From positions 1-38,277 of the IMG/VR virus record IMGVR_UViG_3300045966_000260: a stretch of 38,277 bases of DNA; one strand, given 5' to 3'. Origin of the DNA: a virus. Shown one piece after another: positions 1 to 8,419 of the stretch. Each line of letters starts with the position of its first letter. Position 1 is the first letter of the stretch. The notes beneath the pieces are model-generated. The model saw only the letters and a program-made list of their open reading frames with translations. It made no database searches and was not told where the DNA came from. The position numbers and the translations under genes are program-made.

Positions 1-96
1 AGGAGTACGGCGCGGCATACGGGCGCGCCCTGGGACAGAATGAACTGCGCTATGGCCGGGCGCTGACGGCCAATCAGGATCAGTACAACCGCGCCT
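1..96. repeat. Terminal direct repeat, left copy
   Basis: Bases 1-96 are identical to 38182-38277. The reading frame continues across the join without change, so this is best read as the assembly overlap of a circular molecule or circularly permuted population rather than a biological terminal repeat. Confidence 0.95.
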
Positions 97-431
97 TGCA
101 ACAGTGGCAGCTCGGGCAGGGGCTGCGGGAGACGCAGTACAACCGCCTGGCCGGACTCTCGGGGACGGGGCAGACGACGAGCCAGTACCTGGGCGGTCTG
201 GGGGCGAACTATGCGGCCAATGCCGGGGAACTGGCCCTGCAACGGGGCAACGTACTGGCCGCCGGGCAGATCGGCAGCGCCAATGCCTGGGGGAATTTTG
301 CCAACACGACGGCGAATACCCTGGGGAGCCTGGCGGGGATGTACATGCATCGGCCAGCCCCGCCGCCGGGGCAGGTGGGCTATGGCTACAATCCCACCAG
401 TGTGCCGTACGATCCGTGGGAATTTGCCTGA
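1..431 (+). CDS. DNA transfer/ejection protein, C-terminal part (joins 37734-38277)
   Basis: This is the end of a gene that starts at 37734 and crosses the contig join; codons run in phase from base 3 to the TGA at 429-431. Joined, it is 879 nt and 292 aa. The C-terminal part is rich in Gln, Asn, Gly and Ala, with Tyr-Asn-Arg-Leu and Gly-Gln stretches. That is typical of the P22 gp7-like proteins (often annotated DNA transfer protein) carried in the head and ejected with the DNA. The next gene starts at 455. The function is inferred from composition and position; no catalytic motif is seen. Confidence 0.75.
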   Translation, partial: EYGAAYGRALGQNELRYGRALTANQDQYNRALQQWQLGQGLRETQYNRLAGLSGTGQTTSQYLGGLGANYAANAGELALQRGNVLAAGQIGSANAWGNFANTTANTLGSLAGMYMHRPAPPPGQVGYGYNPTSVPYDPWEFA

Positions 432-454
432 TAACAGGGCGAAAGGGTGAAGCA

Positions 455-1750
455 ATGCCACTGGACCCCCGCCTGAGCTTCTTTGCCGGCCAGGGTGTCA
501 CGCCCGTCGATCCGCTGGCCTTCCAGAAGGGCCAGCAGGTGGCGCTCCAGCTCCAGGCCGCCCAGCGCCAGGGCCAGGTGGAGCAGATGCAGCTCGCCGA
601 GGCGCAGCGCCAGGAACAGGAACGGGGCACGCTGGCGCGGGCCTTCCGCGGCGCCGTGGTGACCGATCCCGCGACCGGGCAGGCGACGGTGGACGTGCCA
701 CGCGCCTTCACCGAGGCGTACCGCACCACCAGCGATCCGCTCACGGTCTTCAAGGCGCAGCAGAGCTACGAGAAGACGCAAGCGGCGAGTGCCAAAGATG
801 CCCTGGCGGCGCAAAAAGACCTGCTCGAGAACCGGCTGAAGTCCCTGGAATTTGGCGGCCAGATTGCCCGTGCCGTCGAACAGCAGTGGGACGCCGGAGG
901 CGATCCGCAGCAGGCGTGGAACTGGGGCATCGAGCAGATGCGTGCGGCCGGGTTTCCCATTCAGGGCGTGCCGCCCACCCCCGATCGGAGCTTTCTGGCG
1001 CGCTGGCAGGCGGCCGGGCTGGCGCAGAAGGACGCGCTCACGGCACAGCAGAAGGTTGTCGACCAGCAGTTGCGGGAACGGGAACTCGCCGAGACGCAGA
1101 AGCGCACGGACGTGATGGCGCAGGATGTGACGGACCGCCGGGCGGAGCGCCAGCAGACGCGGGAGAGCACGCAGACCCAGCGCGCGGGCGAGCGTGAAGA
1201 GGGGTTGCGCAAAGAGTTTACCGGTCTGACCAAAGACTATCGGACGGTGGCGGACGCCTATAGTCGCATCCAGAGTGCCCAGGAAACCGGCCCGGGCGAC
1301 ATCAGTCTGATCTTTAGCTATATGAAGCTCCTCGATCCGGGCTCGACGGTCCGCGAGGGCGAATTTGCCACGGCGCAGAATGCCGGGGGCGTGCCCGAGC
1401 GGGTCATTGCGCAGTATAACCGGCTGATCAGTGGCGAACGCCTCGCCCCGGAGACCCGCAAGCAGTTTCTGGCGCAAGCGCAGGGTTTGTATGACCAGGC
1501 GACGAAGGATTATGACCGCACCCGGGGCCAGTACCAGGAGCTGGCGCGGCGGGCTGGAGTCGATCCGGCCAACGTGACGCTGGAGTTTGGCTCCACGGCG
1601 GCACCGAAGCCGGGGACCAGCGGGACGGGGGGGCAGGCGGGCGGGAAGCGCGCCAGCCGGGCCGAGATCCAGGACAAACTGAAACCTGGCTGGACGCTCG
1701 ATCAAGCCATCGAGTGGTATCGTAGCCAGGGGTGGGAGGTGACCAACTGA
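455..1750 (+). CDS. Putative internal virion/ejection protein
   Basis: A 431-aa protein starting at ATG 455, preceded by a GGGTGA site and 23 bases after the previous stop. It is very rich in Gln, Glu, Arg and Ala, with long heptad-like stretches at about residues 20-60, 90-130 and 190-260, so mostly alpha-helical or coiled coil. The C-terminus has a Gly/Thr/Pro linker and then a short helical end with Trp and Tyr. It lies between two ejection-type proteins and overlaps the next gene by one base (TGATG), the arrangement of P22 gp7-gp20-gp16. No enzyme motif is visible. I infer a second ejected core protein. Confidence 0.6.
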   Translation: MPLDPRLSFFAGQGVTPVDPLAFQKGQQVALQLQAAQRQGQVEQMQLAEAQRQEQERGTLARAFRGAVVTDPATGQATVDVPRAFTEAYRTTSDPLTVFKAQQSYEKTQAASAKDALAAQKDLLENRLKSLEFGGQIARAVEQQWDAGGDPQQAWNWGIEQMRAAGFPIQGVPPTPDRSFLARWQAAGLAQKDALTAQQKVVDQQLRERELAETQKRTDVMAQDVTDRRAERQQTRESTQTQRAGEREEGLRKEFTGLTKDYRTVADAYSRIQSAQETGPGDISLIFSYMKLLDPGSTVREGEFATAQNAGGVPERVIAQYNRLISGERLAPETRKQFLAQAQGLYDQATKDYDRTRGQYQELARRAGVDPANVTLEFGSTAAPKPGTSGTGGQAGGKRASRAEIQDKLKPGWTLDQAIEWYRSQGWEVTN

Positions 1751-4700
1751 TGGAGTACACCACCCGGCAGATCCAGGATATGATTCGCCAGGAAGCCCGA
1801 AGGCAAGGCGTCGATCCGGCGCTGGCCCTGGCCGTGGCGCAGACGGAGTCGGCCTTCGAGTGGTGGCAGATCGGCGATAAGGGCCAGGCCGTTGGGGTGT
1901 ATCAGCTCCATCCCGCGGCGGCTCAGGAAGTGGGATTATCGCCCCAGGATCGCTACGACGTGCCTCGGAACATCCGGGGGGGCATTGCCTACCTGAAGAA
2001 CCGCATCGCCCGCGAAGGCAACGAAGATCGGGGCATTTCCGCCTATAACCAGGGCGTTGGGCTCCGGGATGGGCAACTCTCGAACCCGACGTATGTGCGC
2101 ATGGTCCGGCAGTACCAGCGGCAACACCAGCAGCACCCCGCGCTGTTTTCCCGCGTGGCGCGGGCGGTGAGTCCAGGTCGCGCGGAAGCCGCCGACCTGC
2201 CCACGCTCCCACCGGGCGCCGCGCGGACACCGCTCCCGGATCTCCCCGACCGGCCCCCGGCAGCCCTGGCTCCGGCGCCGCAGACGCCCACGCTCCTGCA
2301 CCGCCTGGGCCAGGCGGCCGAAACCGCCCTGGAGCAGGTCCCGATTGCCGGGCCCGTCTATGGCCTGGTCAAGCCGGTGCTCCAGGCGCAGTATGGCCCG
2401 CAGTTCGAGGCGTTGCCCCGCGCCGGGGCCGCAGCCGGGATCAGTGCCGGGGGGACTGCCACCGGGGCCCGGATTGGCGGACTCCTGGGGACGCCGTTTG
2501 GCCCGCCCGGTGTGGCCATTGGCACCGGCCTCGGGGCCATCGCCGGTTCGTATGCCAGTCGCCGCGCCAACGTCGGCATGGGACTGGAAGACCCGGGCAT
2601 GTTTGGCGACGTGGCCAGCATCGTCTTGCCGGCCGGGCAGGCGCTCTATGGGGGGCTCAAAGGAGTGGACCGCTCCATGGTCGGGACGTCGCGGCCGGCG
2701 GTGGCAGTTCCGGAGCGGGACATCCTGGGCCGGCGTGGGGGCATTTTGACCAGCGAGAGGGGAAGCATTCAGGGGCCAGCGGCGCTGCCGTGGCGCCCGT
2801 TTGCGTCCCGGGACGCGGCGCCACTGCAGCCGGTGATCGATGCCCGGGCCGCGTCGCCCACCATGCGCATGGCCGGCTACACGCCAGACCTGCAGCTCCG
2901 GGTTCGGCTCGCTCCAGGCCGGGAGAACACGCAGCTGCTGCGCGTTGAGTATCAGTCCGAGCGCTCCCGGGCGCCCCTGATCTGGGCCAATTTTTCGCGC
3001 GAGGGCGCCTTGCTCGCCACCGCGCCCGAGATGGCCCCGGAAGAACTGCAGACCTTTACGGCGTTGGCGCAGGAGGCGGCGGCCCGCCTGCAGCAGACGC
3101 CGGACTGGATGCGTCCGCTGCTCGGCCAGGCGCTCTATGTGCGGTTTGGGAGCCTGCCCCGTGGGGGCGCCTCGCAGGATTTTGCGCGGGGACAGCGCTT
3201 ACGGGGGGTCTCGGTCTATCCGGCCCGGGCCGATCCGCTGGAACACGTCCTGCGGTTCGATGAAGCGCATCCCCATACCGGGGAACACGCCTTCACGATT
3301 GGCACGATCCTGGATCGTCCCGCCTGGCTGGTGACCGGCAAGGAAGTGGGGATAGGCCCCGATAATGAACCGCTCCTGGACGCCGTGACCCCGCTGGTTC
3401 GGATCCAGTATCAGCCGCAGGCCGGCGGATTTCTCCCGAAGAGCGGCGTGGGGACGCGGGCGCGGCGGCGCCTGCAGGAGATCCTCACCAACGAACGTGG
3501 CGGCATCAGCCTGGACCGGTTGAGTCCCCGACTGGCCGCGGCCGCCTCCATGCGCGAACCGGTCGCGAGCGCGGTGACCCCGGCCCGTGCGGAGGCTGCT
3601 GACCTGCCCCTGCTGGCGCCTGGCGCCGCCCGCATGGCCCTCCCGGATCTCCCCGACCGGCCCCCGGCAGCCCTGGCTCCGGCGGCGGCGCCGGACCTGC
3701 CGGATTCCCCGCCGCAGAGCGCCTATGAGGTGGACGTGCAGGTCCTTGGTCCCCCTGGCACGGCGGCGGCGCAGGGGCTCATGCCGGCGCCAGAGCCCAC
3801 GGCACCCATGCCATGGGGCCAGATCGCCCGCAGTGCGGTGCGGACTGCCAGCCGTGGGGTGCTTGGCGGCCTGCCAGAGCTTGCCATCCCTGCGGTAGAG
3901 CGGATGACGGACCCCACCCAGGTCCCCCAGACGGCGGCAGGTGTGGGAGAGATGATCGGCCAGAGCGCGGGCAGTGCGGTGCTCCCAGGACCGGGAACGG
4001 CCATCGGCGGCACCGTCGGGGCGGTGACCGGCTTGACCGCCGGGACGCTCGCCACGGAAGGGCGGTGGCCGACCTGGAAGGAAATTGGCCGGGAAGCCGT
4101 GTGGTCGGCGGTGCCCGAAATCGCTGAAAGTACGGTGCGCGGGATCGTCAGACACATTGGCCGGGGCACCCAGGGTGGGCGCTTGATCCGGCTCGATGAG
4201 GCGGCGCGGCGGGCGCGGGATCTCCCCGGGGTGTTCCAGGCGCCGCCCCGGCAGCAGGTGGGGCAGCAGTTTGACGCCGTGCGGGCCAGTGGGCTCCAGC
4301 TTGATACCGGGATCATGCAGCAGGAAATTCAAGGGCTCCGTCAGGGCAAGTATGAGGATTTGCTGGCTGAGGTGCGGCGCATTGATCGGGGGCATAAAAC
4401 CGGCCGACGCTATGAACAGCTGGTCGAGAATCTGCGGAATCCCGGGCCGGGCGTGCGCGTGGCGGGCTGGCCGGTGGGGGATTTACAACAGCTCCGCAGT
4501 GCCGTGCGCGCGCGGGCCGAAGAACTCACCTCGCACGAAGCGCGGCAACTGCTCGAGGATTTTCAAGGGGCGGTCGATGACGCGATTGATGCGGGGATTG
4601 CGCGGGGACGGGTGCCGACGGGCATGACCGTGGCGGATTTACAGGAAGCCCGGCGGCAGTGGGCGCGAGTACGCGCCCACGAAGACCTGAGCACCCTGGT

Positions 4701-5160
4701 GGAGCGCACGATTGATGTCACCCCCGACCTCACGATGTCGTCGTTCAAACTGAAGCAATTGGCTAATAGCCTGCGGCGCAATGAGGGCCCCCTGGCGCAG
4801 CGCATCAATCGGGCGCTGGACCAGACGGGGACACGGGGGGCGTTTCAGCGCGACATCGAGGAGGTGTCGCAGCTCTATCAGACGGTGGAACTCCCGCTGG
4901 CGGATGTCTTTGGCATCTGGCGTGCGCCGGGCTTTGCGGTGGTGCGCCAGATGATTTCTGGCGTGCTGGCGTCCCCGACCGGGCGCCAGATCTTCCGTGA
5001 CGCCATTATCGAGGGTCGCGGACGCCTCTCTTTGAACGGCTTCGCCGCGGCGGTGAACGCGGCCCGGCGGGAGTCAGGGCTTGTCTTCCCCGCGATTCCC
5101 GGTCTGGAGGCGGAGCGCGCAGGCGCCACTGCACCCACCACTCCAGGACCAGGAGGCTAA
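1750..5160 (+). CDS. Ejection protein with N-terminal lytic transglycosylase domain
   Basis: A 1136-aa protein starting at ATG 1750, with a GGGAGGTGA site just upstream. Residues 1-120 form an SLT-type lysozyme-like domain: the likely catalytic Glu33 lies in A-Q-T-E-S-A-F, followed by G-V-Y-Q-L and a late A-Y-N-Q-G. The remainder has Pro/Ala linkers, Gly/Ala-rich hydrophobic segments (about residues 230-280 and 740-780) that could insert in membranes, and a helical C-terminal third. A Pro-rich linker of nearly 40 residues occurs twice (about 138-178 and 610-646). The protein probably opens peptidoglycan and extends the ejection channel, as P22 gp16 and T7 gp16 do. The fusion is larger than P22 gp16. 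Confidence 0.8.
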   Translation: MEYTTRQIQDMIRQEARRQGVDPALALAVAQTESAFEWWQIGDKGQAVGVYQLHPAAAQEVGLSPQDRYDVPRNIRGGIAYLKNRIAREGNEDRGISAYNQGVGLRDGQLSNPTYVRMVRQYQRQHQQHPALFSRVARAVSPGRAEAADLPTLPPGAARTPLPDLPDRPPAALAPAPQTPTLLHRLGQAAETALEQVPIAGPVYGLVKPVLQAQYGPQFEALPRAGAAAGISAGGTATGARIGGLLGTPFGPPGVAIGTGLGAIAGSYASRRANVGMGLEDPGMFGDVASIVLPAGQALYGGLKGVDRSMVGTSRPAVAVPERDILGRRGGILTSERGSIQGPAALPWRPFASRDAAPLQPVIDARAASPTMRMAGYTPDLQLRVRLAPGRENTQLLRVEYQSERSRAPLIWANFSREGALLATAPEMAPEELQTFTALAQEAAARLQQTPDWMRPLLGQALYVRFGSLPRGGASQDFARGQRLRGVSVYPARADPLEHVLRFDEAHPHTGEHAFTIGTILDRPAWLVTGKEVGIGPDNEPLLDAVTPLVRIQYQPQAGGFLPKSGVGTRARRRLQEILTNERGGISLDRLSPRLAAAASMREPVASAVTPARAEAADLPLLAPGAARMALPDLPDRPPAALAPAAAPDLPDSPPQSAYEVDVQVLGPPGTAAAQGLMPAPEPTAPMPWGQIARSAVRTASRGVLGGLPELAIPAVERMTDPTQVPQTAAGVGEMIGQSAGSAVLPGPGTAIGGTVGAVTGLTAGTLATEGRWPTWKEIGREAVWSAVPEIAESTVRGIVRHIGRGTQGGRLIRLDEAARRARDLPGVFQAPPRQQVGQQFDAVRASGLQLDTGIMQQEIQGLRQGKYEDLLAEVRRIDRGHKTGRRYEQLVENLRNPGPGVRVAGWPVGDLQQLRSAVRARAEELTSHEARQLLEDFQGAVDDAIDAGIARGRVPTGMTVADLQEARRQWARVRAHEDLSTLVERTIDVTPDLTMSSFKLKQLANSLRRNEGPLAQRINRALDQTGTRGAFQRDIEEVSQLYQTVELPLADVFGIWRAPGFAVVRQMISGVLASPTGRQIFRDAIIEGRGRLSLNGFAAAVNAARRESGLVFPAIPGLEAERAGATAPTTPGPGG
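2233..2277 (+). repeat. 45-bp exact repeat in Pro-rich linker, copy 1
   Basis: Identical to 3640-3684. It encodes L-P-D-L-P-D-R-P-P-A-A-L-A-P-A inside the transglycosylase/ejection gene. The flanks are also similar (A-E-A-A-D-L-P upstream of both), which indicates an internal duplication of a flexible linker. Confidence 0.9.
3640..3684 (+). repeat. 45-bp exact repeat in Pro-rich linker, copy 2
   Basis: Second copy of the 2233-2277 repeat, in the same frame and encoding the same 15 residues. The two copies bracket a central domain of unknown fold, about residues 180-610. Confidence 0.9.
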
Positions 5161-5417
5161 GGTTGCACGCGAGGGAGAGGAGGAATGCGTCCACACGGCT
5201 TCTCCAGGGGGGGCAACTCGGCCAGACGCGCCAATGTGGCGATCTCCAGCAGCGCCTCGTGCAGGGCCTCGGCGGCGCGCTGCTCCGCCTCCCGCGTCAG
5301 CGCGCGCTGGCGAGACTCCTGACGCTGGAAATAGCGCTGATAAGGAGGCCAGTAGGCCAGGAAGACGTTGACCATCACGAGGGGCCCGCCCAGCGACAGG
5401 ACAAGGGGCCAGAACAT
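5157..5417 (-). CDS. Small membrane-anchored coiled-coil protein
   Basis: An 86-aa protein starting at ATG 5417, chosen over longer readings because AAAGGAG lies just upstream. Residues 2-24 form one membrane segment (F-W-P-L-V-L-S-L-G-G-P-L-V-M-V-N-V). A charged helix rich in Arg, Glu, Gln and Ala follows, and the tail is Pro-rich. The gene converges with the transglycosylase gene and their stop codons overlap. It is the last gene of a four-gene minus-strand cluster. A short anchored helix is compatible with a spanin or holin accessory, but nothing proves it; I do not recognise a family. Confidence 0.6.
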   Translation of the reverse strand: MFWPLVLSLGGPLVMVNVFLAYWPPYQRYFQRQESRQRALTREAEQRAAEALHEALLEIATLARLAELPPLEKPCGRIPPLPRVQP

Positions 5418-5427
5418 GAGGACTCCT

Positions 5428-5685
5428 TTACAGCAGGATTTGGCGCCACAGGACGGTGAGCACGCCGCCCAGGGTGAGCACCAGCAGGGAAAAGCCAACG
5501 CCAAACATCCACGTGACTTTACTGTCCAGCGCGGTGAGGCGGGTATCGAGCCGATCGACCTTCGCCTCGATACTGATGAGGCGGTTTTCGTACCCCGCAA
5601 TCGCGGTGGCGGCACTGCGGGCTTTGGCGTCCGAGGCCCCGGCTTCGAGCAGGGCATCATAGACTTCGGACAGCAGTAAGGGCAT
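5428..5685 (-). CDS. Coiled-coil protein with C-terminal membrane segment
   Basis: An 85-aa protein starting at ATG 5685, with AAGGAG 8 bases upstream. Residues 1-30 are a helical Ala/Ser-rich stretch. Residues 31-58 form a coiled coil (E-N-R-L-I-S-I-E-A-K-V-D-R-L-D). Residues 60-80 are a hydrophobic membrane segment. This layout, a coiled coil followed by a tail anchor, is common in small phage-borne proteins of unknown role. The gene ends 11 bases before the next gene of the cluster. A link to lysis or to membrane exclusion is possible but unproven. Confidence 0.65.
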   Translation of the reverse strand: MPLLLSEVYDALLEAGASDAKARSAATAIAGYENRLISIEAKVDRLDTRLTALDSKVTWMFGVGFSLLVLTLGGVLTVLWRQILL

Positions 5686-5696
5686 GAACAGACTCC

Positions 5697-6005
5697 TTAG
5701 CGCCGCGGCACGAGGTAGCCGGCCTCGAAGGGCGACAGCGGCGGCGCCGGCAGCACGACATACGGATACGTCGGCAGCGGCGTATACGGCTGCAGCGGCT
5801 GGTGCGTGCCGTACTGCCCGGTGTACGGGTTGACATTGCCCCGGGTGCTCCAGTTATCGAGCGTGGAGCCGTTGGGGCTGGAGCGATAGTGCGGCGCCAC
5901 GTAGGTGCCATCACGGCGCCAGTAGCCATGGACAGGGACTTGTGCCGTGGCAGCGCTGGCCAGGGCGGTGAGAACGAGGGCAGAGAGGACGAATAGACGG
6001 ATCAC
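5697..6005 (-). CDS. Small secreted protein with signal peptide
   Basis: A 102-aa protein with a GTG start at 6005, chosen because AAAGGAG sits 6 bases upstream and a clean signal peptide follows (M-I-R-L-F-V-L-S-A-L, cleavage likely after A-T-A-Q). The mature part contains G-Y-W-R-R-D-G-T-Y-V-A-P-H-Y-R-S and G-N-V-N-P-Y-T-G, a pattern I associate with short periplasmic or extracellular proteins found in bacteria and prophages. The C-terminus is Pro/Tyr-rich. The start overlaps the upstream RHH gene by four bases. Its role is unknown; expression from a prophage would put it in the periplasm. Confidence 0.7.
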   Translation of the reverse strand: MIRLFVLSALVLTALASAATAQVPVHGYWRRDGTYVAPHYRSSPNGSTLDNWSTRGNVNPYTGQYGTHQPLQPYTPLPTYPYVVLPAPPLSPFEAGYLVPRR

Positions 6006-6166
6006 GAGGAACTCCTTTCGCGGTCGGCAGTCTGAAGGAGTTCCCATTCCCTGGTGAGCAGACGGCGTAAGACCTGCAGTTGTTGTTCGCCGGTTGTGGC
6101 CGCAATCAACCGCAGGATGCGCCACAGATCCGACGGGATTTTGAGATTCTTGCGGCTGATGTCCAT
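6002..6166 (-). CDS. Ribbon-helix-helix-type regulator
   Basis: A 54-aa protein starting at ATG 6166 with AAGGAG upstream. The short beta strand (N-L-K-I-P) followed by two helices (D-L-W-R-I-L-R-L-I-A and Q-Q-L-Q-V-L-R-R-L-L) fits the Arc/CopG ribbon-helix-helix fold, which binds DNA as a dimer. It is first in the minus-strand cluster, directly behind a good sigma70-like promoter, so it may autoregulate the operon. The fold is assigned from pattern only. Confidence 0.65.
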   Translation of the reverse strand: MDISRKNLKIPSDLWRILRLIAATTGEQQLQVLRRLLTREWELLQTADRERSSS

Positions 6167-6184
6167 ATCAGACTCCTTGAGAGT

Positions 6185-6213
6185 ATTGTACCCCATGGGA
6201 GTCTTATCGGCAA
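6185..6213 (-). promoter_or_regulatory. Sigma70-like promoter of the 6166-5157 cluster
   Basis: On the minus strand TTGCCG (6213-6208) and TACAAT (6190-6185) are separated by 17 bases, 18 bases before the first gene. It reads away from the divergent tail fibre gene, so the small cluster can be transcribed independently of the late genes, as expected of prophage-expressed accessory genes. Confidence 0.7.
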
Positions 6214-6243
6214 GTCTGCGACAACCTTGAGGACTTTTTTACG

Positions 6244-8142
6244 ATGGGCCAGTTAGCCACCTACCCCCTCTTTCGCGCCTTCGACAGGGACGGCGAGCCA
6301 TTAGCGGGCGGCAAGGTCTACTCCTACCTGTCCGGGACGTCCACGCCCCATGCTCTGTTCGCGGACGCGGATCTCACGACCCCGCTGGAGAACCCGGTCA
6401 TCCTGGACAGTAGCGGGGAAGCCGAGTTTTACTACAACGGCTCGCTCTACAAGCTGCTCCTGACCGACAAGGACGATGTGGAGCAGTGGCTGCTCGATCC
6501 CGTCAGCGGCGCCGGCAGCACCGGCCTGCCCGGCCTGGGGATGGGGACCAACACCGTGCTCATACGGCCCAGCGCCGGCGTGGCCGCGGTGAGCGCTGCG
6601 GCCTTCCCCGCCGACGTGCTGGGAATCGCCCTCACCGTCAAGATCACCGAAAGCTTTGGCACCAGTCAGGGGCTTGAGGCGATGGGCGTCGGCAGTCCCA
6701 GCGCCCCGGATCTGTGGGGCGTGCTGACCACGCTCACGGCTGCCGAGGCCAGTACGGCCGGAGACTTCCTGGTCTATAGCGGGCAGCCGCAGCCGCAGCC
6801 CGGCCCGGTCACGCTCACGGCCTACGGCGGGCTCTTTGATGGCACGGGGGCGCTCTACGTGACGGCCTATTTCTTCTCCTTCGCCGCCCCCACCACTCCC
6901 GGCATGAGCTACCTGCCCGGCGCCGCCGGGGATCCCCTCCCGCCCACGCCGCAGCCCCCGGCGAGCGAGACCACCATGGGGATTGCCGAGATTGCCACCA
7001 CGGCGGAAACCACCACCGGGACCGATAACAGCCGCATCATCTCGCCCTTGCGCCTCAAAGAACAACTCGACCCGGTGCGCGCCGACGTGACGGCGCTGGA
7101 GGCGAAACTGCCCGCCGGCACGGCGCTCAGCGTGGCGCGCTACGCGACGAGCGGCACGGCGCTGGAGAGCGCGCCGGGGCTCGCGACGACGTCCACCGCC
7201 GGGCAGCTCGTGCTCGGGGCGGCGGCGCCGACTCCGGACACGCTCAATCTCCTGCTCGTGCAGCAAAATGGCGGGGCGGGCGTGCGCATCGCCAGCGCCG
7301 CCGGCGCCCCGGGCCTCTCCACCATGCTGGCTGGCACCAGCCTGGAGGCCCCCAGCGCCCTGCCGACCAATACCCTGATGAGCTATGTGGGGGCGGCCGG
7401 CTACGATGGCACGGCCTATAGCCCCAATCAGGCCACCATCCAGGTGTGGACCGAAGAGGCCTGGACGGCCACGACGCGCGGCACCTCGATTCGCCTCGCC
7501 ACGACCACGCTCGGGACCATTACCCGCACGGAACGCCTGCGCCTCGATGCGCAGGGCAATCTGCGCACCAGCGGCACCTCAACCCAGGTGGCGATCCCGG
7601 GCACCGGGGCCGTCGGCGTGCTGGCGCTCAAGGAAGGCGTGGCGCCGACGGGCAGCCACCCGGCGGATGCGGTCCAACTCTGGACCGCGAACCGCGGGGC
7701 CGTGGCCGGCAAGGGCAGCCTGCACCTGCGCACTGAGGACGGCACGCAGCACGTGTTGGGCGATCTCAGCGGCCACGGGACCCTGTGTGACGCCACCCTG
7801 GGCAGTGGCGCCAGCTATCAGACGCTGACCATCAAGGGCTCCCTGCTCACGGTGGGGCAATCGAGTACCCAGGAGCGCGCGCAAGGGCTCGTGAGTAGTA
7901 GCTGGGTGGTGGCGACCGACGCCACCCGGACGGCGCGCCTGACCGTGAGCGCCTACGATGCCACGGCGGCCCGCGAGGGGATGCGCCTGGAGGCCGATGG
8001 CGCGGCGGCACGGATTGGATTCCTGGGGGCGGCCGCGGTAGTCCGGCAGACCCTCCCGGTGGCCGCGACGGACTCTGCGACCACGCAGTCCTTAGCCAAC
8101 AGTCTCCGCACCGCACTCCTGAACCTTGGGCTCGCCGCCTAG
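6244..8142 (+). CDS. Tail fibre/appendage protein
   Basis: A 632-aa protein. The N-terminus (M-G-Q-L-A-T-Y-P-L-F-R-A-F-D, then G-G-K-V-Y-S-Y and a V-I-L-D-S-S-G-E-A stretch) is the usual virion-attachment start of podophage fibres and spikes. A middle segment (G-I-A-E-I-A-T-T-A-E then T-D-N-S-R-I-I-S-P-L-R-L) is a common tail-fibre repeat. The rest is low-complexity, Ala/Thr/Gly-rich and beta-prone, and the C-terminus ends in L-A-N-S-L-R-T-A-L-L-N-L. Poly-T sequence precedes the ATG, with only GAGGA as a weak ribosome site. It probably binds the host surface. Confidence 0.8.
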   Translation: MGQLATYPLFRAFDRDGEPLAGGKVYSYLSGTSTPHALFADADLTTPLENPVILDSSGEAEFYYNGSLYKLLLTDKDDVEQWLLDPVSGAGSTGLPGLGMGTNTVLIRPSAGVAAVSAAAFPADVLGIALTVKITESFGTSQGLEAMGVGSPSAPDLWGVLTTLTAAEASTAGDFLVYSGQPQPQPGPVTLTAYGGLFDGTGALYVTAYFFSFAAPTTPGMSYLPGAAGDPLPPTPQPPASETTMGIAEIATTAETTTGTDNSRIISPLRLKEQLDPVRADVTALEAKLPAGTALSVARYATSGTALESAPGLATTSTAGQLVLGAAAPTPDTLNLLLVQQNGGAGVRIASAAGAPGLSTMLAGTSLEAPSALPTNTLMSYVGAAGYDGTAYSPNQATIQVWTEEAWTATTRGTSIRLATTTLGTITRTERLRLDAQGNLRTSGTSTQVAIPGTGAVGVLALKEGVAPTGSHPADAVQLWTANRGAVAGKGSLHLRTEDGTQHVLGDLSGHGTLCDATLGSGASYQTLTIKGSLLTVGQSSTQERAQGLVSSSWVVATDATRTARLTVSAYDATAAREGMRLEADGAAARIGFLGAAAVVRQTLPVAATDSATTQSLANSLRTALLNLGLAA

Positions 8143-8152
8143 GAGGGATACC

Positions 8153-8410
8153 ATGGCCAATAACCAGGATTTCATCAGCAAGTATCGCCAGGCCACCACC
8201 GCCTGGCTGACGGCCCTCAATACCCTGCTGGCCTATCGTGCGCAATGGGATGCCCTGGACTATTCCAACACCCTGACGGAGGAGGACTTTGCCGGGGCCA
8301 ATAGCGACATCGACCTGGCCGCAATGCAAGCGGCGGTGGCGAGCGTCGAAGCCATCGAAACGTTCGTGGCGAGCGGGCATGCGACGAATCTCTACCGGCT
8401 GGTGGTCTAG
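8153..8410 (+). CDS. Small helical protein downstream of tail fibre
   Basis: An 85-aa protein starting at ATG 8153 with AGGAGGG upstream, 10 bases after the fibre gene. It is alpha-helical, acidic and has no signal sequence. Its position directly after a tail fibre suggests a fibre assembly chaperone or a small virion protein, but no family is recognised. Its start and spacing make it a confident gene of unknown function. Confidence 0.7.
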   Translation: MANNQDFISKYRQATTAWLTALNTLLAYRAQWDALDYSNTLTEEDFAGANSDIDLAAMQAAVASVEAIETFVASGHATNLYRLVV

Positions 8411-8419
8411 GGGACGCCG

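Noticed and set aside
386-2230. Long minus-strand open frame opposite the ejection genes
   Set aside because: Arg/Gly/Leu-rich shadow of GC-rich plus-strand genes; no ribosome site and no protein-like motifs.
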